DNA of 49,274 nucleotides from Paratractidigestivibacter sp003150175 (lineage in GTDB: Bacteria > Actinomycetota > Coriobacteriia > Coriobacteriales > Atopobiaceae), in assembly GCF_964283195.1 (NCBI RefSeq), contig NZ_CAXYLH010000014.1; one strand, given 5' to 3'. Under the pieces are notes generated by a model. That model was given only the letters and a program-made list of their open reading frames with translations, was not told where the DNA came from and made no database searches. Positions 6,584 through 12,139 of this stretch are shown here, in pieces (position 1 is the first letter of the stretch; each line of letters begins with the position of its first letter). The position numbers and the translations under genes are program-made.

Positions 6584-6800
6584 CCGCGCAGGCTACCGCA
6601 ACCATTGCGGCGAGTGCCGCTATTTCAAGCTCGACGAGGAGCGGACGAAGCTTCGGCGCGAGGTCTTCGGCGAGCACGCGCCCGAGGTCCACTACTGCGG
6701 CAAGCTGCACATCTTCGTCAACGTTTTGGATTCGCCGAGCAGCCCGTCGAGCAACGCGGCGGGGTGTTTCAGCTACGAGAAAGGAGGCCGTAATGGCTGA
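6573..6800 (+). CDS. small Cys-containing early phage protein
   Basis: 75 aa, starting inside the end of the previous gene. CGECRYFKL near the start and further cysteines (HYCGKL, GCFSYEKGG) suggest another zinc-binding fold; the CGECRYF-type opening occurs in many small phage proteins of unknown role. Confidence 0.6.
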   Translation: MPYDRAGYRNHCGECRYFKLDEERTKLRREVFGEHAPEVHYCGKLHIFVNVLDSPSSPSSNAAGCFSYEKGGRNG

Positions 6801-6903
6801 GGAAAAGCGTATGGACGCGTACAGCGTCGATGACGCCCACATCAAGGAAGAGAAGGCAAACGGCACCGACAATGAACCGAACCTAAAGGAGAACCGATGC
6901 TAA
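6793..6903 (+). CDS. 36-aa acidic microprotein
   Basis: A short ORF overlapping the genes on both sides. Its ATG follows AAAGGAGG. The peptide (MAEEKRMDAYSVDDAHIKEE...) is charged and probably unstructured. It could be a real peptide or only a coupling ORF for the lipoprotein downstream. Confidence 0.4.
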   Translation: MAEEKRMDAYSVDDAHIKEEKANGTDNEPNLKENRC

Positions 6904-7322
6904 GCATGACAAACATTGGCCGTCGTAAGGCTATTCCCGCAATCGCCATCGTCGCTGCCCTCGCGGTTGCCGCGTCCGTCGCCCTCGCGGGATGCACGGA
7001 AAGCGCCCGCGTCAGCTACAACATCAAGCAGGACGCGGACAACTTCAACGTCGCGCGAAGGCTCACGGTGTTCAACATGCGCTCTGACAAGGTGCTCATG
7101 CAGATGACCGGCTGTTTCGCGCTCCACAACGACTCGGACAACGAGCTCGAGGTCGTGTGCGAGCTGCCGGACGGCAGCTACCAAAAGCACCTCGTGTACC
7201 TCAACGATTGGACGATGTACACGGTTGAGCAACTGGACACGTCCGATGTCGATAGGTTCAACTACGAGCTCAACTTCCTCCCGCAGGAGCTGCCCGGCGT
7301 GAAGATCACGAGCAAGGACTAG
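6897..7322 (+). CDS. prophage-encoded lipoprotein, beta-sandwich type
   Basis: 141 aa. The N-terminus is a lipoprotein signal peptide: basic RRK, hydrophobic AIAIVAALAVAASVALAG, lipobox LAGC with the lipidated cysteine at 33. The mature part (NIKQDADNFNVARRLTVFN, CFALHNDSDNELEVVCEL) looks beta-rich and resembles the phage beta-sandwich lipoproteins seen in actinobacterial prophages. A surface lipoprotein in an early module suggests superinfection exclusion, but its co-transcription with ribbon proteins leaves other roles open. AAGGAG precedes the ATG. Confidence 0.75.
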   Translation: MLSMTNIGRRKAIPAIAIVAALAVAASVALAGCTESARVSYNIKQDADNFNVARRLTVFNMRSDKVLMQMTGCFALHNDSDNELEVVCELPDGSYQKHLVYLNDWTMYTVEQLDTSDVDRFNYELNFLPQELPGVKITSKD

Positions 7323-7326
7323 GCTG

Positions 7327-7569
7327 ATGGAGATGACATCGATGCCCAGTGAGCAGCACCTGCCCTACCGCTCCACCGCCGACGTCGTCGTGCTCGACGG
7401 CGACGGCAGCAGGTGGGTTAGAAGGCGGACGTGCCGGGTGGTCGAGCGCAAGCACTCGTGGTCCTGCGACTACATCTTGCTGAGCTGCGGCCACAGCGTG
7501 CCTTGGCCGTTTGGTGAAACCCCGTGCCATTGCCCCGAGTGCGGAGCGGAGTTGATCGATGATGCCTAA
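7327..7569 (+). CDS. zinc-ribbon-like early phage protein
   Basis: 80 aa. It contains SCDYILLSCGHSVPW and CHCPECGAELIDDA. The Cys/His set suggests a zinc-binding module, and the ending matches the other ribbon proteins of this operon. It overlaps the next gene by 11 nt. Function unknown. Confidence 0.6.
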   Translation: MEMTSMPSEQHLPYRSTADVVVLDGDGSRWVRRRTCRVVERKHSWSCDYILLSCGHSVPWPFGETPCHCPECGAELIDDA

Positions 7570-7834
7570 GGCCAAAATGACCATCTACCTCGTCATCGAC
7601 CGCGGCGGCGAATGGGAAGACAGATGGACGTCCCTGTACATGGCGTTTGCTGACGAGCAGGCCGCCAAGGAGTGCGCCGAGAAGCGTACTAAGCGCGGCC
7701 TTTACAGGCACGGCCTCCACGGGGGCCTTGGTGATGCGCTCAACGATTGGCCGGACTACATCGGCTCGTTCGTCTGCGCCGTTGACATGTTCGTCAACTA
7801 TTTCGGAGCGAAAGAAGTGAGCAGCGATGGGTGA
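7559..7834 (+). CDS. hypothetical early phage protein
   Basis: 91 aa; two consecutive ATG codons are possible starts. The fold looks alpha/beta (MTIYLVIDRGGEWEDRW, MAFADEQAAKECAEKR). No family recognised. Overlaps the genes on both sides. Confidence 0.55.
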   Translation: MMPKAKMTIYLVIDRGGEWEDRWTSLYMAFADEQAAKECAEKRTKRGLYRHGLHGGLGDALNDWPDYIGSFVCAVDMFVNYFGAKEVSSDG

Positions 7835-7916
7835 CGCCTGCGAGACCGTCCACGACCCCGGCTGGTGCCAACAGCTACGCGCACAGATTGGTCACGGGAG
7901 ATTGGAGGTGCGATGA
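7827..7916 (+). CDS. 29-aa coupling microprotein upstream of integrase
   Basis: A short ORF starts within the end of the previous gene (ATGGGTGA) and ends with CGATGA, where the ATG is the integrase start. It keeps ribosomes moving from the early operon into the integrase gene, and the SD of the integrase lies inside it. It may have no role as a peptide. Confidence 0.35.
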   Translation: MGDACETVHDPGWCQQLRAQIGHGRLEVR

Positions 7917-9019
7917 CGGGCGCTAGCGTCTACCAAGGCAGGGACGGCGTCTGGCGCGCCAGGGTCATCTTCCCGGCTGACCCCGCCACCGGCCGCCGCG
8001 CACGCAAGGTCAAGGCCTTCCCCGGGGCGAGGGACGCCGAGGAGGCCCGCGCAATGGCGGAGGCCTACGCCGCCGGGGCGTCCGGCGCGTCCATCCAGGG
8101 CGCGCTCGCGCGCTACGCCGAGGAGGTGGCGGAGAAGGGGGCCGCGGGGCGCGCGCCCAAGGCCAACACGGCGCATGACTACTTGGGCTACGCGAGGAGG
8201 CTTGGCGAGGTCTTTCCCGCCGTGCCCGCCTGCGAGGTCACGCCCGGCATGGTCTCGTCGGTCGAGTCGCAGCTCCTCTCGCGCGGGCTCGCGGCGAGCA
8301 CCGTGTCCGGTTACCACCAGTTCATGAGCGGGGCGTTCTCGTGGATGGCGCGGCAGGGGTGGGTGCGCTCGAACCCGGCCGCGGACGCGATCCACCCGAG
8401 CGCCGGCAACCCGGACGCCTCGGGCAAGGCCCTCGACGAGGAGGAGCTGCGCGCGCTCACCGCCCGGCTGAGGGCCGACGAGCCGGAGACCGGCGAATAC
8501 GGCGAGTGGCAGTGCGCCATGACGGCGCTCGACCTCATCGCCTGCACCGGCATGCGCCTGGGCGAGGCCCTGGCCCTGCGCGCGCGGGACTTCCGCCCTC
8601 AGGTGCCCGACGTCTACGTCTGCGGCACCGTATGCGAGCGCGGCGGCCTCTTCCGCCAGCCCACGGCCAAGAGAGGGGAGGACAGGCGCCTCGCCGTCCC
8701 CTCCCGCATCGTGCCGACCCTGCGCCTCATGGCAGCAGGCAAGCGGCCGGACGACGCGCTCCTCTCGCCGGGCGGGGCGATCATGCGGCCCGCGGTCGTC
8801 CGGCAGGCCCTGCGGGCGGCGTGCCTGGAGGCGGGCGTGCGAAGGATCACGCCCCACGCGCTCCGGCACACTCACGCCACGCTCGCCCTTCAGCGCGGAT
8901 TCACCATCGTCGACGTCCAGGCGAGGCTGGGCCACGCGGACGTGAAGACCACGCTCGGCATCTACGGGCACACGACCGCCGCGCGCGACAGGGGCATCGC
9001 CGAGTCCTTCGGCGGGTAA
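7913..9019 (+). CDS. int: tyrosine recombinase, phage integrase
   Basis: 368 aa; the ATG follows GGAGGT. An N-terminal arm-binding-like region (VYQGRDGVWRARVIF), a SAM-like core-binding domain (about 65-160) and a catalytic domain follow. Catalytic residues are visible: Arg215 (CTGMRLGEAL), His315-x-x-Arg318 (PHALRHTHA), His341 (LGHADVKTT) and Tyr351 (GIYGHT). It catalyses site-specific integration and excision, most likely at the tRNA-Met gene whose 3-prime fragment marks the prophage end. Its place at the end of the early operon, far from the visible attachment junction, is unusual. Confidence 0.95.
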   Translation: MTGASVYQGRDGVWRARVIFPADPATGRRARKVKAFPGARDAEEARAMAEAYAAGASGASIQGALARYAEEVAEKGAAGRAPKANTAHDYLGYARRLGEVFPAVPACEVTPGMVSSVESQLLSRGLAASTVSGYHQFMSGAFSWMARQGWVRSNPAADAIHPSAGNPDASGKALDEEELRALTARLRADEPETGEYGEWQCAMTALDLIACTGMRLGEALALRARDFRPQVPDVYVCGTVCERGGLFRQPTAKRGEDRRLAVPSRIVPTLRLMAAGKRPDDALLSPGGAIMRPAVVRQALRAACLEAGVRRITPHALRHTHATLALQRGFTIVDVQARLGHADVKTTLGIYGHTTAARDRGIAESFGG

Positions 9020-9039
9020 CGTTGGCGCTCGGGCGGCGA

Positions 9040-9059
9040 GGACCACGGTAGGACCACGG
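9040..9059. repeat. direct repeat GGACCACGG x2 behind the integrase gene
   Basis: Two 9-bp copies, start to start 11 bp, about one helical turn. Next to an integrase gene they could bind a protein, but no second evidence supports this. Confidence 0.4.
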
Positions 9060-9063
9060 AGGG

Positions 9064-9090
9064 CTTCCCGGGCGGGCTTCTCCCGGGAAG
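9064..9090 (+). terminator. hairpin behind integrase, possible terminator
   Basis: CTTCCCGGG (9064-9072) and CCCGGGAAG (9082-9090) form a perfect 9-bp stem. There is no T tract, so it may stop transcription only weakly or with a factor. Confidence 0.45.
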
Positions 9091-9142
9091 CGTTCCCGCT
9101 GGTCGCGCGGCCCGCCGCCCCTCTTTCCGCCCACGCCCCGAA

Positions 9143-9163
9143 CGGACAACGCCTAATTGTCCG
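9143..9163. promoter_or_regulatory. 7-7-7 inverted repeat, operator or recombinase-like site
   Basis: CGGACAA and TTGTCCG flank 7 nt. The geometry resembles a tyrosine-recombinase core site, but a repressor or activator operator for the genes that follow is as likely. Confidence 0.45.
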
Positions 9164-9310
9164 ATTTACGGTGTATTGATTAAGAGAGTTATGCAAGTTA
9201 GGTAGATGGCCGCAATGCTTGGGTGAACCGGCGATAAGTGCCTCCCGATTCATATACGCGCAGGTAGAATGTATAGGCGGATGAGACGACGGCTGATTGG
9301 GGTCTTCTTG

Positions 9311-9808
9311 ATGGCAGAGAGCGGCTACGCCAACGCGAGGGAGTTCTTCGAGGCGGCGCGCGAGGCGAGCATCGACGCGGACAGGATCTCACGCAGGCCC
9401 GCGGAGATGGAGGCGTCCGAGGGCGTCCGCGCCCAGGGCTACGACGCCCAGGGCCGCGGCTCCAGCAAGGACGTAAACGGCATGAGGCGTACCGAGGCCC
9501 GCATCGACTTCGAGCGTCGCGTTGAGGCCAGGCGCGAGGCCGACTACGACCTCATCGACCGCGCGACTTCGGTCATCTACGGGGACGGTCAGACCGGAAT
9601 GGGCGGCATCGACGCGCTCATGGGCGGGGCCGCGGCCGACGTCATGTGGTGGCGCTTCTGCGCCGCCGCGACGTGGCCCGAGGTCTGCCGCGAGGCCGGC
9701 GTCACCGACAGGTGGGCGCGCCAGAAGGCCGAGCAGGCCATGGACATGTGCGACGCCTACGGCATGTGGGGAATGGTCCACGGGCTGGGCGTGGCGCAGG
9801 TGGGGTAA
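9311..9808 (+). CDS. probable late-gene transcription regulator (RinA/ArpU-like)
   Basis: 165 aa. The start MAESGYANAREFFEAAR is chosen over upstream in-frame codons because the following sequence has regular helical structure. The C-terminal part contains a sigma-like HTH (TWPEVCREAGVTDRWARQKA) after an acidic/basic helical region (ARIDFERRVEARREADYDLI). This arrangement and its position before the late genes resemble RinA/ArpU-type regulators that switch on packaging and structural genes. The family assignment rests on pattern and context only. Confidence 0.6.
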   Translation: MAESGYANAREFFEAAREASIDADRISRRPAEMEASEGVRAQGYDAQGRGSSKDVNGMRRTEARIDFERRVEARREADYDLIDRATSVIYGDGQTGMGGIDALMGGAAADVMWWRFCAAATWPEVCREAGVTDRWARQKAEQAMDMCDAYGMWGMVHGLGVAQVG

Positions 9809-9894
9809 ATACCTAAGTGCTAGTTAGTGGGTTGTGGTGCGCGCTTATCCGGCACGTAATATACTGACATCGTCCGGGACCCGAGAGGAGAGGT

Positions 9895-10551
9895 ATGGAA
9901 AATGGATTCGACGCTAAAGAAGCTCCCGATTTGGCCGGGCCTCGACATGAGCAAGAGAGTTCAGCGAACCGCGGACCTCACGAAGAAGAGCACGGATTCG
10001 ATGGTCACCGTCATGGCGTCGAGGATGATCAGGGAGGAATTTGCCCTCAAGGAGGAGCGGAAGCTAGCGATGCGATAGACGCTGTACTCGCGGATGCTTC
10101 TCCCGAAAAGCGGGCTGAGATCATTGCCGAGATAAGGGAGATGCGCTGGAAAGGCCGCCTTCCGCCGCCCGAGTCCTTCAATAAGTATCCCGATTGGGTT
10201 CAAAGGGAGATTGTGGAGCTGGCGAAGCGGGGCGCGGACAACACCAGCGCCATCATCGAGAGTTCAATTCGGCTCGACTCTGAGCAGAGCAATCGGCTCG
10301 ACAAGCTCGTTGAAATCGAGCGAAGGCAAATGACGATAGCTCAGCTTGGCACAATTGCTGTCAATCTGGCGCTGGTCATTGGCGCGTCTATTGTTGGCGC
10401 TCTCGGACAGCAAGCGGCAGCCGCCGCCATGGTTGGTGGCCTCGCAGCCGTTAACGTTGCAACTTTGACGGTCGGTAGATCAAGAAAGACCCGAAAAGGG
10501 GACTCCGAGCTGGTTCCAGACAAGCCAGAACAGGAATTGTCAGAAGAGTAA
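9895..10551 (+). CDS. DUF2335-type membrane protein, probably frame-disrupted at its 5-prime end
   Basis: An open frame of 218 codons. From about codon 60 it matches DUF2335 predicted membrane proteins: ASPEKRAEIIAEI, then GRLPPPESFNKYPDWV, a helical region ending IERRQMT, and two hydrophobic helices (IAVNLALVIGASIVGAL, AAAAAMVGGLAAVNVATL). The first 55-60 codons have poor GC3 and a composition unlike a folded protein, while an overlapping frame at 9902-10078 has good codon use and a better-spaced SD. The true N-terminus is therefore uncertain: an internal start, a frameshift joining the two, or a separate gene. A membrane role is likely; the biological role is unknown. Confidence 0.6.
   Translation: MENGFDAKEAPDLAGPRHEQESSANRGPHEEEHGFDGHRHGVEDDQGGICPQGGAEASDAIDAVLADASPEKRAEIIAEIREMRWKGRLPPPESFNKYPDWVQREIVELAKRGADNTSAIIESSIRLDSEQSNRLDKLVEIERRQMTIAQLGTIAVNLALVIGASIVGALGQQAAAAAMVGGLAAVNVATLTVGRSRKTRKGDSELVPDKPEQELSEE
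9902..10078 (+). CDS. 58-aa ORF overlapping the DUF2335 frame
   Basis: The ATG is 8 nt after GGAGAGG. The peptide (MDSTLKKLPIWPGL, RVQRTADLTKKSTDSM, MIREEFALKEERKLAMR) has a helical, basic character and strong GC at third codon positions, as expected for a real gene here. It ends exactly where the good coding signal of the DUF2335 frame begins. Either it is a separate small gene translationally linked to the membrane protein, or it is its N-terminus joined by a -1 shift or a lost base. Confidence 0.55.
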   Translation: MDSTLKKLPIWPGLDMSKRVQRTADLTKKSTDSMVTVMASRMIREEFALKEERKLAMR

Positions 10552-10556
10552 AACCG

Positions 10557-10590
10557 ACCCCGTCGATGCAGGTCGACGGGGTATTTTTAT
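10557..10590 (+). terminator. strong rho-independent terminator
   Basis: ACCCCGTCGA (10557-10566) pairs perfectly with TCGACGGGGT (10573-10582) around a 6-nt loop and is followed by ATTTTTAT. It closes the transcript of the DUF2335 gene. Confidence 0.9.
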
Positions 10591-10632
10591 CGCAAATAAT
10601 ATAGCAATATTGCTCGCACATTATAGGCATAA

Positions 10633-10641
10633 TGCTATAAT
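10633..10641 (+). promoter_or_regulatory. extended -10 promoter TGCTATAAT for the late operon
   Basis: A consensus TATAAT (10636-10641) with the TGn extension lies in an AT-rich stretch right after the terminator. An imperfect palindrome (TATAGGCAT/ATGCTATA) covers it, so a regulator may bind here. It would drive the membrane microproteins and the packaging genes. Confidence 0.65.
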
Positions 10642-10672
10642 TATAAGCGTCAGACGGAAGGAGGTGGTGAAG

Positions 10673-10804
10673 TTGGATGACAGGATATGGGACGTGTTCC
10701 TCGCGTTGATCGGAGCTGTCCTGGCAAAGGCAGTCGACGTCGCGTGGGAGTCCCGAAGAAGAAAGACCCCGAGGCGAGCCGGCAAGCACTTCCCGAGGTC
10801 TTAG
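10673..10804 (+). CDS. 43-aa single-pass membrane microprotein
   Basis: TTG start, 8 nt after GGAAGGAGG; in-frame GTG codons lie just upstream but are too close to the SD. One hydrophobic helix (IWDVFLALIGAVLAKAVDVA) is followed by a very basic tail (ESRRRKTPRRAGKH). It resembles small phage membrane proteins but not a named holin family. Confidence 0.5.
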   Translation: MDDRIWDVFLALIGAVLAKAVDVAWESRRRKTPRRAGKHFPRS

Positions 10805-10808
10805 AAAA

Positions 10809-10836
10809 GGTGGCCCGCCTACACGGGCGGGCCACC
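10809..10836 (+). terminator. GC-rich hairpin between two microprotein genes
   Basis: GGTGGCCCGCC pairs perfectly with GGCGGGCCACC around a short loop. No T tract follows, so it may tune or protect the message rather than end it. Confidence 0.5.
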
Positions 10837-10865
10837 GCCGTATCAAATGATAGGAGGACGTGGAA

Positions 10866-10949
10866 ATGATTGCAAGAAGGGTCGCGGTGTTCGTCATAGC
10901 CTTCGCGGGCTCGCTAATCCTTTATCGAATCTGGGGAGGGAGGCGCTGA
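10866..10949 (+). CDS. 27-aa membrane microprotein
   Basis: The ATG follows AGGAGG at a good distance. It is a basic start (MIARR), one hydrophobic helix (VAVFVIAFAGSLILY) and a basic end. The stop overlaps the ATG of the next gene (TGATG), so the two are coupled. Confidence 0.45.
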   Translation: MIARRVAVFVIAFAGSLILYRIWGGRR

Positions 10950-11137
10950 TGGCGTTGACCGATGCCCAGAGAAGGGCACAGGCAAGGTACGTGAAGGAAT
11001 CCGTGAAGCAGACCTCGCTCAGGTTCTACCCGGCGGAGACAGACCTTTGGGAGTGGCTCGACTCGAAGGAGAACAAGCAAGGCTACCTGAAGTCGCTTAT
11101 ACGCGCCGACATGGAGCGGGAGCGCGGCGGCGCGTGA
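10949..11137 (+). CDS. small ribbon-helix-helix-like phage protein
   Basis: 62 aa: a basic helix (TDAQRRAQARYVKESV), a strand-like QTSLRFYPAE and a helix ending YLKSLIRADMERER. This order (strand RxTLRFYP, helix, KxYLKxLIRxD) is common in small DNA-binding proteins of the Arc/MetJ fold in phages and mobile elements. It likely regulates its own operon. Confidence 0.6.
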   Translation: MALTDAQRRAQARYVKESVKQTSLRFYPAETDLWEWLDSKENKQGYLKSLIRADMERERGGA

Positions 11138-11142
11138 AAACC

Positions 11143-11192
11143 GTGCCGGGTCATGCCGTGTCGTGCCGGGTTGTGCCGGGACATGCCGGGCA
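11143..11192. repeat. five tandem 10-bp repeats (consensus RTGCCGGGNN)
   Basis: Units gtgccgggtc, atgccgtgtc, gtgccgggtt, gtgccgggac, atgccgggca lie head to tail at exactly one helical turn. They sit in non-coding DNA just upstream of the HNH and terminase genes. Such phased arrays are typical of terminase small-subunit binding sites (cosB or pac) or operator arrays. Confidence 0.6.
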
Positions 11193-11240
11193 TTGGCGTG
11201 ATACAACGTAGCCTGTGCGAAACGCACGAGACGATCAAGC

Positions 11241-11273
11241 AAGGCCCTGGGGCATCCCGGGGCCTTTCTCTTT
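11241..11273 (+). terminator. rho-independent terminator
   Basis: AAGGCCCTGGG and CCCGGGGCCTT pair (one G-T) around GCAT, followed by TCTCTTT. It separates the microprotein operon from the packaging genes. Confidence 0.75.
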
Positions 11274-11284
11274 AAGGGGGCGCG

Positions 11285-11482
11285 ATGCTTCCTCTGCGCG
11301 TCATCGAGTCCATCGCCCTGCGATACGACACCGTGATGAGCCGGGCCATGCTCCGCGCCCTGGGCGTGGTGGTCAGGCCTGAGCACAGGGCTGTGCCAAA
11401 GGCTTGCGCCAAGCTGATAAGCGACGCCAAGTACCGGGGCATGGAGTGGTGCTTCGAGAACCACGGCTCGCCCTGTCTATGA
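11285..11482 (+). CDS. hypothetical phage protein before HNH gene
   Basis: 65 aa with AAGGGGG upstream. It is helical with two cysteines and ends MEWCFENHGSPCL. It overlaps the HNH gene by 4 nt (ATGA). No family recognised; coupling suggests it works with the nuclease or packaging genes. Confidence 0.55.
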   Translation: MLPLRVIESIALRYDTVMSRAMLRALGVVVRPEHRAVPKACAKLISDAKYRGMEWCFENHGSPCL

Positions 11483-11775
11483 GCACGCCCAGCCGCTACG
11501 CCAACGGCCACGCGCGCCGAGAGGTGAGGGCGTGGCTGAGGGCGCAGTGCAGGCCGTGCGCGATATGCGGCAGGCCCATCGACTACGACCTCCCCGCGGG
11601 CGACCCCATGAGCTTCGAGGTCGACGAGATCGTGCCGGTCTCGCGGGGCGGCTCGCCCATCGACCGCGCGAACGTTCAGCCCGCGCACCGCATCTGCAAT
11701 CAGCGTCGGGGCAATAGAATGCCCGGCGACGCCGGGGCGGCCGGGCTGGCGGTGAGGAGAAGCCGCGACTGGTAG
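11479..11775 (+). CDS. HNH endonuclease
   Basis: 98 aa. The HNH core is visible: CAICGRPIDYDL with a zinc Cys pair, EVDEIVPVSRGGSP, and the final NVQPAHRICNQRRGN containing the catalytic region and second Cys. In phages of this type an HNH protein is encoded next to terminase and is needed with it to cut DNA during packaging at cos ends. The usual first His of the motif is replaced by Glu (DEIVPVSRGG), as in a subset of the family. Confidence 0.88.
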   Translation: MSTPSRYANGHARREVRAWLRAQCRPCAICGRPIDYDLPAGDPMSFEVDEIVPVSRGGSPIDRANVQPAHRICNQRRGNRMPGDAGAAGLAVRRSRDW

Positions 11776-11884
11776 GGGGTGACCCCCTCCCCCCGGCCCA
11801 CAGGCTCGCCCTCGGGCATTGCGCCCATATAGCGCGCCCATTTTATTTCCACAGGTACCTAACAAACGTGTTGGCGGTGAGACC

Positions 11885-12139
11885 ATGGCCCGAATCAAGC
11901 TCACGACCGCATGCAACCGCGGCGACCCGCGCGGCGTGTACGAGGCGCTGCGCTACGACATGGCGAAGAAGCTCGAGGAGACCGATTCCGGTCGCGACTA
12001 CGCCGCCATCGCGAAGTCCTTCATCGACGTCCAGGAGAAGCTGGACGAGATGGGGGCGCGCGAGTCGAAGGCGACGGAGCGCCACGCCTCAGCGCTCGCG
12101 CAGGCCCAGCGCCGGCACCTGAAGGTAGTCAATGGCTAG
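11885..12139 (+). CDS. probable terminase small subunit
   Basis: 84 aa, starting MARIKLTTACNRGDP. Helical, basic, with a central segment YAAIAKSFIDVQEKLDEMG and a C-terminal tail RRHLKVVNG. It overlaps the large terminase gene by 8 nt. Size and position fit a terminase small subunit that recognises the packaging site, perhaps the decamer array upstream. Sequence alone does not prove it. Confidence 0.65.
   Translation: MARIKLTTACNRGDPRGVYEALRYDMAKKLEETDSGRDYAAIAKSFIDVQEKLDEMGARESKATERHASALAQAQRRHLKVVNG

Noticed and set aside
7892..9253. 453-codon minus-strand frame over the integrase
   Set aside because: Mirror frame of the integrase gene, whose catalytic residues are all visible on the plus strand.
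11143..11192. Short tandem repeats as a CRISPR array
   Set aside because: Ten-bp contiguous units without spacers and no cas genes nearby; not a CRISPR array.
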